Assembly: GCA_032768795.1 (NCBI GenBank)
Contig: CP136493.1
Coordinates: 992,001-1,056,000 of the forward strand
DNA length: 64,000 nt
Source of the DNA: Tremella fuciformis
Lineage: Eukaryota; Basidiomycota; Tremellomycetes; Tremellales; Tremellaceae
Direction: 5' to 3'
The translations under genes were made by a program, and so were the position numbers. The notes under the pieces are model-generated. The model searched no databases. It worked only from the letters and a program-made list of their open reading frames with translations, and was not told the DNA's origin. Shown in pieces: positions 10,258 to 21,225 of the stretch (its first letter is position 1; every line of letters starts with the position of its first letter).

Positions 10258-12200
10258 TTACGCGGCCTTCTTCTCAAACTCGGGCTTGCTGGGCAGCTCA
10301 TCGAATGTGAAGCTTCTGAGGAGCACGAACAAGAATGCCCGGATTTCAGCAAGGGCGAAGCGGTAGCCGATACAGTTGCGCGTGCCGCCCAAGAACGTCA
10401 TGAGGTTTCCCCACACCCCTGGAACGGCATTCGACTCCGCCGGCAGGTTGTCGAATCTGTCTGGGTGGAACTTGGCCGCATCCGGCCCCCAGATTGCCGT
10501 CGATGTGTTCACGCACATGATGGCTTTCTTCAACGATGAGTGATTATAGCGAAAGGGACTACTCACGAACGAAGATGACCGATCCTTTTGGCAGATGGAC
10601 AGAGTCAATAAGCGTACCATCTCTTCCCTCAACCGGGGTGCCGAGTGGAATTGTGGCCTTCTCTGCCGCCATACGGACTGTTGCCGGCGCGGGAGGGAAC
10701 AGGCGCAAGCCCTCCCGAATCACTTTGTCGAGATACGGCATGGCCGCCAGCGCATCGCTGTTGATCAGCCAAATGGATCTAGGGCAGTGCACGGCTCACA
10801 AATCTGGACGTTCATCTTGCACGGCAGACACTTCGGCCCGGAGTTTGTCCTGAATGTCCGGACGCATCGCCAGGTTGTACAAGATCCAGGTCAAAGCAGT
10901 GCTGGAAGTCTCGTTTCCTGCCAGCATCTGCTTGTCAGCGTCGTTCCCCACCTTTGTGATGGAGGCGTACGAAGGTGGTGATCTGGGCTAGAACCTCATC
11001 GTCGGTCATGCGCTGTTCGGGCCGTACGTCGGACGCCATGTTGGCGCGCACTATGCCAATCAGACATGCTCAGAATGAGAAACGGACAGTCCCTTACCAA
11101 GTATCGACATGAGATCTTTGCCGATCTCATCCCCTTTCTCCAAACCTCCCGCATGGGCCTTCCTGACCGCTGCCTTTTTCTCTGCCAAAATGCGCTGTTC
11201 GTCAGCTGAGTCACATGACGAGGCCGATATTGCTTACTGCTCCAATTCGTTTCGTTGTCTTGGTAGAACGAGCCGCCTTCTTGACCCGCTCTGTAGGCTA
11301 CTTGTCAGCCCAGACCCCAACACCCCAAGCACAAGACCCACGATGATCTTGAAGATTGGCACCAGCGCCTGCAAGACGGCGAACCAATCGATAGATTCTG
11401 TTGTGGAGAAGAGATCGCGGTACGCCGCCGCAAGCTCGTTGTTCTCCTGCTTGAGGGCTTGGAAGTCGTAGTCGAATCCAGCGGCGCCAATCACGTCGAT
11501 CGTCGCCTGCGTGAGGTATCGCATCACATCGATCTTCTTTGCACCGGGCACGACATCCACACTTTGTGCGGGGCTGGGACTGTACACTCCATTCTGGTCT
11601 TCCACCATGCTGACCAGCTTGTCGCGCAGCTCATAGGCCTTCTCGTAGAAGGTCGGCACCATCTGCTTGACAGCGGCAAGGGAGAAAGAGGGGTTGAGGA
11701 TCTTGCGCTGACGCTTGTGGTCGTCGCCCTCGACGACCAGCAGGCCGCGCCCCAGGATCTCTTCCATGTCTCGCCTGGCAATGCCAGACTTGGGGAAGAG
11801 GTCGGCATGGTGCAGGATGTAGTTGATGGCTGTGGGATCGGCCGTGAAGAATCGCCATGTGCCGAAGAAGAGGCGGTAGCGGTATGTCAGGCCGTATTCT
11901 TTGATCCAATTTGTGTGCGGGGCGAGAGGGGGCTCTTTGATGATCCTGGTGAGCGAGCCGAGCCAGAATGTGTCGGGAATGGGCCCTGGCTGTCAGATGG
12001 GCCATCCGCATGTGAATCTCACCTCGCAGATTCTTGAAGGGCAGCATAAAGGCGCGATAGGGCCAAGCCCAAAGCATGGCCAGCGCGACGACGGCGACCA
12101 GCCCGCCTAGACCATACAGTGTGAGTGCTTTCCATGGTACATGGGCAAAGGTCGGCAAGATCGGGAGGTGGCCGAGGAGATCAGACAGCTGGTTGGACAT
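10258..12200 (-). CDS. Cytochrome P450 monooxygenase
   Basis: This is a membrane-anchored P450. The N-terminus (start 12200, MSNQLSDLLGHL) carries one hydrophobic helix (TLYGLGGLVAVVALAMLWAW) for ER anchoring. The C-helix region reads GDDHKRQRKILNPSF, the I-helix AGNETSSTALTWILY, the ExxR motif EGLRLFPP, and the heme loop FLGGTRNCIGYRFALAE with its cysteine. The C-terminus is EFEKKAA. It is split by several short introns, one of them just after GSVIFVR. All key residues are present, so it should be active. The substrate cannot be inferred; neighbours do not suggest a metabolic cluster. It converges with TIM8, with 284 bases between the stops. Confidence 0.92.
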
Positions 12201-12782
12201 GGCGATGGCGGCGCTCTGGGTGAGAAAGCAGATCGAGAGCTACGTCGGACCGCCGATGCTGCAACGCCGTCCAGCTGCTGCTGCTACTATATACGATTTG
12301 TCGACGACACGTTGCCTCTGCTGTAGAAAGGTCAGATGGCCGTGTCTGGACGGTAACCCATGACCGTCTGTAAACCATCTCTCGCCGCCTGCACGACTCC
12401 GAAGAATCAGGACCGACCTATGGCCGAAGCCGATTTGCATGACACGTGGACCAAAGGGACGTGCTTGATTTCTAAACCCGTCGGAAACACATCAAATGGT
12501 GATCACAGAGTATCAAGGCATGGGAATCAGCATTTCCATCTGTCAATCGCCACTCGACAGAACTAGTTCTGCGAGGGAAACCAGAAGAGACTCGACCCTC
12601 CGACAACGGTGTTGCCATGCCAGGACGGGACTAGGGCCGCGTCTGATGACGCTTTGACGCTCGCAGGGCCTACCGCCGGTCCCCCGGTTCCTTGCTTCCC
12701 TAGCCATTTGCACCCAATCAGTAGGGGAGAATCGTCTTCGTGACTGTCGAGCTCGACTGTCAGTTCTCACCTCCGTAGCGGC
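12201..12782. promoter_or_regulatory. Divergent region between P450 and 12783 gene
   Basis: These 582 bases separate divergent starts. Several short open frames are present on both strands without any recognisable domain. It presumably contains both promoters. Confidence 0.4.
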
Positions 12783-14756
12783 ATGGACTTTCCATCAACC
12801 TCTCAGGCTCCTCAAACCCTTCGCAACCCCAAACATCGCCATGTCGCTCGATCCGCCGCCAAGCGAGAATCTGTTCAGATGCTCGGATCGATCAAGGATC
12901 TGCAGCTTCGTTTCTCACAAGCGGGTCTGGTAGAACATCGTCCAGGAGCGGGAGCGGGTGTCAAGGCTTCCCTCGACACACTCGGAGAAGACGAAGAGAC
13001 TGAGAATCGTCCGCCTGGGCCTTCGAGCATGAGGGGCAAGGAGCGCAAGCCATGGAAGGATGTCGAAATGCCGCGTATGGATCCCGCTTCGGCGAGAAAA
13101 GAAGCTAGAAGCCTAGCCAGGCGGATGAGAAGTATGTGGGACCTTCAGTCGCCGCCCTCACCTAGCACGCCGGCCAGTCCACACACGCCTCTGACACCCA
13201 TCAAGAGGGAGAAGGAGAAAGACACGCGGAGTATGTTGATTCATACTGCTCAAGCCGTCAGGCGAGCGAGGACGCTCGCTCTGTCTGCTGGACCTTCGCG
13301 ACTCATGGGAACCAGCGAAACAAGAAGAATGTCGACTCCGGCAGTTGGCACACTGCGTCCGATGTCAAAGCCTCGAAGCAGCTTCTCGACACCCTCCCGG
13401 CCGCATGCCTTGCCACGAGCTGTCTCCCTGGGCCATCCTGAGAGAAAGAGCAGTCTAGGTCCGTCGACCGATGTACCCGATCCCATCACTTCTCTGCGCA
13501 GGGCGGCTCTGGACGTCCTATCGAATTTGAGGATCTTGGAGGAGAAGCTACGTGTAGTGCAAGTCACTGGGAGCCCTTCCACCACCTTTATCGTCGCAGC
13601 AAGGGATCAGACGGCGTCACCCACTCTGCTTAGTGACTCGGGTGGTACTACCCGGGACCTCGATGCGTCTCACGAGCAAACGCCTCCCAGCTCCTTTCGA
13701 CCGCTGTCATCTGCTTCGGGTACGTCGGGGATGTACTCAGAACCTGAAATTTATGGGTATGACGATGACGAGGAGTACAATTTCAACGCTCTCGCACAGG
13801 ACGAAGAGACCAAGCATACTTTCACGTGGGAGGAAAGGATCATTGCCGAGGACCGAGAATACCGACAGTTGAGCGATGAGTCTTGGGAAGAAGAGGGCAG
13901 CAAGATCAGGGACGCTGCGCAGAAATGGATCGGAGTAGTTGAGCAGATCTTCGCCATTGACTCCACGACAACCAGCCTACCTGCGTGGGCGGAACAGGAC
14001 TATGAGGGAACGGAGCGTCGTAAGTCTTCCAAAGCTTCCCCAGATGGCGCTCACAGTCAGAACGAATCTACGAGTTCCTGGAGCAATACCTTCCCTCTGA
14101 TTTGAAGTCGACTCTGCCCCCATGTTCAGCCGACTGGATGTCTGCCCTTACGTGAGCATTTCGGATATCGTTAGGCGGTAGCTGAATATCAGTGATGGTT
14201 ATATCCTTATCCGGGCCTTCAACAATCAGCTCGCTACATCGACGAAAGCATGGGGCGCCATCCCCGAAGAAGACATTCACGACACCTTGTCTGCGTCAGC
14301 ATCTTCGTCCCCGGAGAAGAACGACGAGGCTCGCAGGAAGGCAGAAGGAGAATGGACATTCCGCCGCATTGGCAATCTTACTTGCTGGGCAGCGTTAGTT
14401 GGGCAGCTTGGATGTCTTGCACTGCTAAAATTCCCAGAGCGCTTCGTCTGAGATACAGCTTGCCCATATCCTTACCAAACTCCGCCTTCTCCTCCACACT
14501 TTCGCCAATGCCATCTTCCCTGCCGAGGCTGACAAATCCGTCGCTTTCGCCAAACCCAGGGCATCGCGCTTTACTGCCGAATCCCGCTGGACCACCCCAA
14601 ACTCCTCATCGCGGGACGAGGGACGAGGAGAGTATCAAGGTCGACCCAGCTGTCATTGCGCGACAGGGGCAGTCGTGGAACGAGATGCTGTACAAGGTGC
14701 TTGTCAGATGGGTCGACGCTGCGGCTCGGGAGATCAGACAGGAGCTTGGTCAGTAA
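12783..14756 (+). CDS. Conserved fungal-type protein with CH-like C-terminal region
   Basis: I cannot name this gene. Exon 1 (12783 to about 14020) encodes a long, low-complexity, Ser/Pro/Arg-rich region with possible proline-directed phosphorylation sites (SPPSPSTPASPHTPLTPIK), then an acidic segment. Three further exons encode RIYEFLEQYLPSDLKSTL, ADWMSALTDGYILIRAFNN, KAWGAIPEEDIHDT, then EWTFRRIGNLTCWAAALRLR and a Ser/Pro-rich tail ending WVDAAAREIRQELGQ. The order, a helix, then DGYILIRAFN, then FRR-GNL--WAAALRLR, resembles a calponin-homology-like fold. That is an inference from pattern only. The last exon joint (WAA/ALRLRY) restores a continuous helix, which supports it. Confidence 0.68.
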
Positions 14757-15414
14757 CCGCACCAAGCAGTTCCTATGGCACACGTCATCACAGGAGTCTC
14801 GTACTATGAGACGTAGATCACACGAATGTCACACCTTGACTGTGATGCACAGAATCACCTCATTCTAATTCGACCAGGGCATTCGACCTTGTCGCCGCCG
14901 GAACACGAAGTCGATTTTCGATGTAAGGGTGAAGACATTAGCATATGGTCAGCAATGCTCTTCATCAGCTTCACGGGCTTCATCACATTCATACTCCCTT
15001 CAAAAACCTCGGGGGGGCGAGTTTGACGGGCATCCATCGACTGGTCTTCGGCATCTGAAGAGCGTAAGAACTTGCACTTTCCCGAAAGAGAGTCCGCAGG
15101 CTTCCGGCTCCCGTTCACTGACACCACTGCCAACGTCATCATATGGTCTGTGAACGCCGCTCTTCTTGTCAGCGCGTGCGAGGCGCTAGCACGACCGATG
15201 AATGACCTGTCAGACAGTGAGTCCTTTTTGTAGAAGGGGCCGGCAATAAACAGAGTTGACAAGGGGGGGAGAGAGGTCTTCACACTTTCAGCTGCTCAGA
15301 AACGACCCTCCTTTGATCAAGGAGCTGACGTGTTTCAGGCTCATCAGATGATGCTTTTTGATCTCATCTCATCACCTCTTCTCATCGCAATACTATTCAG
15401 ACTCAATCACGACC
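14757..15414. other. Intergenic region with an unassigned 142-codon frame
   Basis: This 658-bp gap separates two plus-strand genes. A minus-strand frame is open over 14855-15283, but its translation shows no recognisable domain. The region most likely holds the 3' UTR of the upstream gene and the promoter of the next. Confidence 0.35.
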
Positions 15415-17217
15415 ATGGACGAACAGTGAGTGCATCTGGCGGAGAGCCTCAACCGTCACTGAAACGGGCAGTCATAAAACCTCCCGCTCTCGGACAGCTG
15501 CTCAGACCGTCTTTGATGACCCGCACCTCTTCCCCGACATCTTTCGCCTCTTATCTACTGCAGATCGTCTCAGCCTTCTACTCGTCAGCCAAGAAACTTT
15601 CAAGCTGGGGGTAGGGGAGAAGTGGAAGAGAGCGCCCCTGCGGCGAGTGTGGGATGTGAGTGACTTCTCATATATGAGTTCTGGAGCTGAACCGCACAGG
15701 CTGAGGTCTATGCCGAATACCCAGACGAGAAGACTGCTGCTCGGGGTGAGCTGTACCTTGACGCTATCACCGAGATCTCCCTGGGCGCTATGCCCTTTCA
15801 AACTCCACTCTTCACGCGCAAGAACATACGTGCGACCCTTGAAGAACTGGGTCGACTTTGCCCAAATTTGCATGAAGTTGCGGAGATCCCGCGGCAGCAG
15901 CGTCTGTTTCTCGGGTACTGGGATCCAGACAAGGAATTCCTGGAGAACGAATACACTCGGGTCGAATACGGAGAATCCAACCGCATCGCCGTTGTTCATT
16001 ATTGCAGTGGCTTTCCGAAATTGCTCGCAAACAAGTTACGGCTTTTCTCTTCTGCCCCGCGCAAAGAAGGTCGTCGGCCCAAATGGCCTATGGTTAAGGG
16101 GCTCCCCAACCGATACGAGATCATCCTCGATTTGACAGCAACCCCATTCTCACAAGACTCCATGGGTTCCATCGAGCAGCTTCTCAACGACATGTTGCCG
16201 GACATGAGCATCATTGGGGTAGTTGTCGCTTCATCGAGCATATCCGCGGTATTTCGCTTGCTCGACTTGCTCGATACCCGCTTCCCTTCGAAGAGACTGA
16301 AGAAACTGTGGTTGTTCGATGTACCAATGGACAGAGTCGATTTCGAGCGCCTGTGTCAGAGGCTCGATCGGCAGCTCCACACACTCTCTGTACTGCATAA
16401 CAAGACGAATGAAGCTCCCTTGCTGGATATGCCAAGTACCTGCAAATTTGCGGAAAGCATACCCGCACTGTTGCCTCAACTCGCAGTCCTCGAGATCGGC
16501 TTTGACTTCACCAAAGTCAGCGGACTGGGCAGAGCCGACATCCCCATTACCGCCCGCTCAATCAAATCAGGTTCTCTTCGAAACCTGCGTCTCTCGTTCG
16601 CCTTTGACCCCGAAGCGTCGGAAGATAAACTGTCTACGGGAGCTTTTCTTGCTGCTATGCGCAATCTTTTTTCCTTGGTGGCGCCTAACGGTACCGTCAG
16701 GAGGTATACTTGTATTCCGCCGATGGGAATGGCTCAACTGCACTTGACTCCAACTCAGTTCCATCCTCTGCTGGATTCATTGCATTTGACGACCGAGAAC
16801 CTGTTTGCCCATTTAAACCGGTGAGTCAGAGACTGCGCAGATCACAGTTCCACGAGGCTGACAACAAGCCTGACGAAGGCGCAGTTAGACGTGGTCTTTA
16901 AGACGATGTGGACCATATCTTTGAGTGATCTTGCCACGCTCCTCATGCAGGCGAAATGGGACGACAACAATCGCATTCTCAGCGAAGAGGCGCGCCATGC
17001 ATTGAACGGTCTAGCCACCGCACGTAGATTCTTCATCCACCACGAACGGCAGCTAGCCTATATGACCAGCCTCAAAGAAGATGCCGAGCGCAAGTTGAGC
17101 AACTCCGGCTTTGCGGTGGAGAAAATGTTGGCGGCAATCGAAGAAGAGGCAAAGAACCAGCAAGCTTACATTCACCCGGCGCCATACCCACCGGCAATGC
17201 CGTATGCTTGGTACTAG
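15415..17217 (+). CDS. F-box-like protein, orphan
   Basis: Exon 1 is 11 nt of coding sequence (ATG GAC GAA CA). Exon 2 encodes DDPHLFPDIFRLLSTADRL and SLLLVSQETFK, which resembles an F-box (a D-P-LFP-I---L-----L--VS-- pattern). Exon 3 begins AEVYAEYPDEKTAARG and runs to FAHLNR, with repeated leucine-rich strands (for example LKKLWLFDVPMDRVDFERL, LPQLAVLEIGF, SLRNLRLSFAF). A last exon, joined in phase through the acceptor at about 16850, encodes STRLTTSLTKAQLDVVFK and an alpha-helical tail. If the F-box reading is right, it is an SCF ubiquitin-ligase substrate receptor. The F-box itself is weak and needs a profile search. Confidence 0.62.
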
Positions 17218-17564
17218 ACTGTCAGCTGCTCTGTAGCGTCCCATGCATGCGAGTGTTCATGCTTATGACGACCGGCGAAAGGTCTTCTTCAAAATCCCTC
17301 TGGCGCTCAGCACTGCCTGAAACAGGTTCAACCCTTCTGAATTCATCGAAGCTTGCCTGCACTGCCACGCTAAGGAGGTCATTGGCTAGTGCTTCTTGAC
17401 CCCGACTCGCACCGAACAATTCCGGCAAATGACGGTGGAGGAGGTCGCAGTGGAGTCTCGGCTGGGTCCATCCCCGCAACTTGCCTTCTCGTACCCCGGC
17501 ACGATCTCTGGTCTGAACAAAGAAACGTTAGGCGAGGCGTTACAAACAGCATCCTCCGCGCTCT
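17218..17564. other. Convergent intergenic region
   Basis: These 347 bases lie between the convergent ends of the F-box-like gene and orphan gene 1. Nothing recognisable is present. Confidence 0.35.
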
Positions 17565-18804
17565 TCAAGCTCTAGCATTCGAGCCTTGTTGACGACGCTC
17601 CCATTGTCTGCGGGCCGTTTTTCGATCGTTTTCTGTTGGCTTCTTTTCAACCCAGTCCCCTTTCCTGTCAAAATCATACAATTTCCCATCAGGACCAATG
17701 GTCCAGCCCGGATGCGCCCCATCGCTGTCCAGCGATTCGCGTGATGATCGAGCTTTGACTCGTCGGCCACGCTTGCTCCGCTTCGCCCGCGTTCGAACGT
17801 TTGCACGGCAAGTACATGTTCTAGAAGGAGTCTTACAGGACACCGCAGACTGATTTCTCTCGCTAGTGACGCCTGTCCCCTGGTGAGTACCAGCAGGCGC
17901 CGAGGCCGTCGCCCTGCTGAAACGGTCTCTGCTGGCACCGGCTGGTGACGCCGTTCCATTATCTGAGCTCAGCGGAGTCCGCAACGTATGTCGCCCACTC
18001 ACTTCGGGTGGCCTTGTTCATAACAGAAAGTCGAGAATCCAATGTCGACGACACGTGCGAGTGGGTGCTACGCAAGCTCCTCGTACCTTCTTCTCCCCCG
18101 GTCAAAGCCGGACAAAAGGCTTTGATGCGGGCGGCTCTTATCCTTCCAGACCTCCTCTCGTTGAACCATGGCCGATTCAGAGCCGCGGCTTGACTTTGCG
18201 CGACCAGAATTGTCCATTCTTCCTCTGCAGTCCGGGGTATACGCTCCACGTCGAGGCCCTTCCCATCGTGCGCCTCCGCGCTCTGGGGTGGTGATCGCGT
18301 TTGTTGGTCGGTCACTGTTGTTACCCTTGTGTCGAGTGATAGATGGGAGATAGGCTCCAGAGCCTGGAGTACCCCTGGTGAGGTTCGAGGAGTCGGCGGG
18401 TCGACGATCAGAGTCAGGGGTTCCGGGAGGGAGGCGCCTTTCGCATGCGCACGGAGCTTTTGCCACGCACCTGACGTTCCTGACTCGCAGGTCTTCTGGC
18501 GAGTCTCATCCTGGCTGTCAGCACAGTACTTTCCGAATGCTGAGACGAGTATGAACTCAACGGTGCGCACCTCAGCTGCAGCATGAGAGTCGAGGTAGTC
18601 CTCCGGAAAAAGTGATCGCGCCAGAGGTTGCGCGCGAGTAGCGTCACTAGTTTCGTTCTTAGGGGTCAGTAATGTCATTAACGCCTCCCCCGCGATATGA
18701 CCAGCGGTTGGCATATCACGCACCGTTGCCCCCCCTTGCTCATAGCGGCCGGGCTCAACATGCGAGGGAGGCGTTCGGCTGGATGTTGAGCCTCGCCTCC
18801 ACAT
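17565..18804 (-). CDS. Orphan gene 1 (module copy 1, 'WQKLRAHA' type)
   Basis: The product is not recognised. It has two exons: 18804-18003 and 17962-17565, separated by a 40-nt intron (GTGAGT...CTCAG) that joins in phase. The start is the first ATG of the frame (18804, MWRRGSTSSR); MPTAGHIAGEAL downstream is an alternative. The protein is about 400 residues, hydrophilic and Arg/Ser/Thr-rich. It includes FILVSAFGKYC, the block AWQKLRAHAKGASLPEPL, EEEWTILVAQSQAAAL, a basic Cys-containing stretch (SCKTPSRTCTCRANVR) and the ending GWTIGPDGKLYDFDRKGDW. The WQKLRAHA block, the EE-W region and the aromatic GK-Y-- tail recur in orphan gene 3, so the two are paralogues. No signal peptide or transmembrane helix was seen. 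Confidence 0.6.
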
Positions 18805-19613
18805 GGGATGTATCGACACCGGGTAGCCTCGGGGGAGAATGCACTCTGCTGGATCGTGAATGGTGGTTTTTGTATTGAGGCTTGGTTGATTGGACTTGCC
18901 ACTCGAGAGCTTTCTCCTTTGTGTTTCCTCAAGAGGGTTTCAGCGACTCTTGCGAGTCGTACTGGCGGGCGGGGGGAAGAGGGGTTCGCGAATCGGCGAC
19001 GGGCCGAGGTCTTGCTCCTTTCAGGTGAGTCCCACTTGTCGCCTTCCAAGTCTGCTCGCCACCATTCTCCTGACAGGTAGCAAGTGTGGCACTTCTGAGT
19101 TGCGGGTCGCAAGAGGAGGAGCTGGCTCACCGGAGAACGTACTCAGGGCGGATTTTGACTTGTCGGTGACTGCAGCCTTATTAGAAGCCATGAAGGTTCT
19201 TCGTAATGCAGATGACATGAACGCATGTGCACGGTCATCATTGGGTATTCAAGCCGCTGTCACATGATCTCAAATACTCACGTCGGAAGAGCGGAGAACG
19301 CTGAGCATCTCCTCGCACCCACAATCTTTGTACAGTATGCGACGCTGGTCCAGCTTGCCCTTTCATCTCACAAGCTCTCATGGTACATATCGCCCGAATG
19401 CCGGTGCATTGCTGCGTGTGAGGCCCACAATATAGTTCTCGTGTGGACATTTCCCAGAGTGACACGCCGACAACTCGGAGAAAGATAAGGGTGTGCTTGT
19501 CGGAGACGCTCAAAGCGGTCATACATAGTCTGAGGTGAGGGACGAATGTTCCTACTGCAACAGGTATCTGGGCGTAAAGAAGCAGAATCGACCATCCAAC
19601 GAAGAGCCGCATG
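18805..19613. other. Intergenic region upstream of orphan gene 1
   Basis: This 809-bp gap should contain the orphan gene 1 promoter and the 3' end of orphan gene 2. Several open frames exist on both strands, none with support. An unrecognised 5' exon of orphan gene 1 could lie here. Confidence 0.35.
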
Positions 19614-20324
19614 TTATGCTTCCCGCATCCAGACTCCACCCAGCACTTCATACATCGCGTGGAGAGCTCGTTGTGAGAGTACCTCGTCCACTAAAAGGGT
19701 ATCCCAGTCGTCATCTGCCCAGAGCTTGAGACGCGTGCCATCTGCTGATCGCACGAGGGCTGACCAAGCATCCGTCCACCCAGTGCGAGCCTGAACGGAA
19801 TCCACCGATGTAGGGTCTAATGGCGTCAGCGGGAGTTCCGCGCCAACTGTCCCCTTGCGTATCTCCCAAGCTTCGCGGGTCGAGCCATTCACCCGCGTAC
19901 GCTTGAAAGATACCGGAGCTCCTGGTAGAGAGCGATAGCCATAGCTGCCAGACCTCCTGGCTGTGTCATGTTGCGGACCACTGACCATTGCTGACGACGC
20001 GCTCTGGCGGTGAGCACGGCTTCTTGGGGACGAGGGAGCAGGATCCGAGATTCTCGTCCGTGGCTGGGCGTTCCAGTGCGGGATGCGCCTGTGACTGTGG
20101 CCAGCACCATGTCCCCTTGGCGTGTATTCGTAGTCGGCACTCGGCATCGAGCTCGACTGCTCTGAGTAGCGGCCAAATGCACGGGTGTCGACTACAAGCA
20201 TGCCCGTCGAATTTGGGGGGAGGTTACATTCGACCATCCCAGTGGGGTCGGTGGAAATGATGACGGAATTTTGTGGGCAACTGCACCCTCCACGCGGGCA
20301 CGTTGGACAGACATACTGCATCAT
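19614..20324 (-). CDS. Orphan gene 2 (module copy 1, Cys-motif type)
   Basis: The product is not recognised. The frame is open upstream to about 20510, but I choose the ATG pair at 20324 because the following MMQYVCPTCPRGGCSC aligns with the N-terminus of orphan gene 4. The protein is about 236 residues. Its N-terminus holds a compact CxxC-x4-CxC cysteine set, which may bind zinc. A Ser/Pro/Arg-rich linker follows, then a C-terminal region with EAWEIRKGTVGAELPL, TGWTDAWSALVRSADG and VLSQRALHAMYEVLGGVWM. It is a single exon. The Ngaro retrotransposon begins about 480 bp upstream. Confidence 0.6.
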   Translation of the reverse strand: MMQYVCPTCPRGGCSCPQNSVIISTDPTGMVECNLPPNSTGMLVVDTRAFGRYSEQSSSMPSADYEYTPRGHGAGHSHRRIPHWNAQPRTRISDPAPSSPRSRAHRQSASSAMVSGPQHDTARRSGSYGYRSLPGAPVSFKRTRVNGSTREAWEIRKGTVGAELPLTPLDPTSVDSVQARTGWTDAWSALVRSADGTRLKLWADDDWDTLLVDEVLSQRALHAMYEVLGGVWMREA

Positions 20325-20807
20325 CGTTCCGCGGGGACAGTGAACGATGAGGGGGAAGAACTGACGGGACTGTCTCTTTGTGGTCGGACCAGGACAAGGC
20401 TGAAGAATCAACTTCAACATCAAGGCAGCGATCTCACGAATATATATATGTTGGAGCGTGCCCCGTGAGTCGAGACGCAGTCTCAAGCGTGTTGGTGAAC
20501 CTTTCTCCACTCTGACACTTCACTTGCCCGAGCTGGCCGGTAGCCCGATGAAAGGATCGATCTGGGAAGATTCGCAAGATGTTGCGTGCAGTACAGGCTC
20601 TGAGGCTAAAGAGCTCAGCCCCACACGAAGGCCCAGCCCGACAGATTTGGGTTACCCAATCGCCTTTGATCGCAGAGAATGATATATTCTTCTCTTCATG
20701 CCACTGATGCATGAGTATTTGTACATAAAAAATGGGGAGGTTAGTAAGTTGGCAAAAGACCTGAGCGTGTGTCCCGCTTCGAGCCATATCACATTTGGAA
20801 CAACGGC
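20325..20807. promoter_or_regulatory. Orphan gene 2 upstream region, cut by the retrotransposon
   Basis: These 483 bases reach from the orphan gene 2 start to the outer end of the mobile element. Its promoter probably lies here; the insertion may have removed more distant control sequence. Confidence 0.4.
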
Positions 20808-20877
20808 AGCCCTTTCTCTCGTCCTCACTGGTGAGCATGCGTGTGGGCCAAGGAGGATGCATGTCGGTCCGCCCCTC
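20808..20877 (-). repeat. Split direct repeat B2 (outer)
   Basis: This 70-bp copy forms the 3' outer end of the element. It matches 21081-21150 base for base, from AGCCCTTTCTCTCG to CCGCCCCTC on the plus strand. Confidence 0.9.
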
Positions 20878-20960
20878 GGGCGGGCGGGATCATTCTACGT
20901 ATCTGTCATACTATCCGTCATATCCCTCCTTCTCACCAGGTCGCGCGGGCGGGCGGGCGG

Positions 20961-21081
20961 TCGCGATCGTGAGTCCTTCGTAGGCTTGTAGGACTTGCTG
21001 GCGTCGAGCAGAAGACGATATCAACGTCTCCGTCCTCGCACAGAGCCCTCAAGTCACTTGGTCCGTCACGTGACCATCCAA
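20961..21081 (-). repeat. Split direct repeat A2 (inner)
   Basis: This 121-bp copy starts TCGCGATCGTGAGTCC and ends GTGACCATCCAA on the plus strand. It matches 25850-25970 without a difference that I could see. It directly abuts repeat B1, sharing one base with it. Confidence 0.9.
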
Positions 21082-21150
21082 GCCCTTTCTCTCGTCCTCA
21101 CTGGTGAGCATGCGTGTGGGCCAAGGAGGATGCATGTCGGTCCGCCCCTC
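21081..21150 (-). repeat. Split direct repeat B1 (inner)
   Basis: This is the inner copy of the 70-bp B repeat, lying between the recombinase ORF and repeat A2. Confidence 0.9.
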
Positions 21151-21225
21151 CCATTGGCGGAGTGTGCCAGCTCGCAGAGGTTGGCACGGAAACGGGGGCG
21201 GAGCCGACGGCCCAAACGGACGACG

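Noticed and set aside
14855..15283. Uninterrupted 142-codon minus-strand frame
   Set aside because: No domain, no splice context, and it lies in the likely UTR/promoter gap between two plus-strand genes. Frames of this length arise easily in GC-rich DNA.
20434..20862. Minus-strand frame running from the element end into the orphan gene 2 promoter
   Set aside because: It crosses the insertion boundary at 20808, so half of it is retrotransposon repeat. A gene spanning a recent insertion junction is not credible without transcripts.
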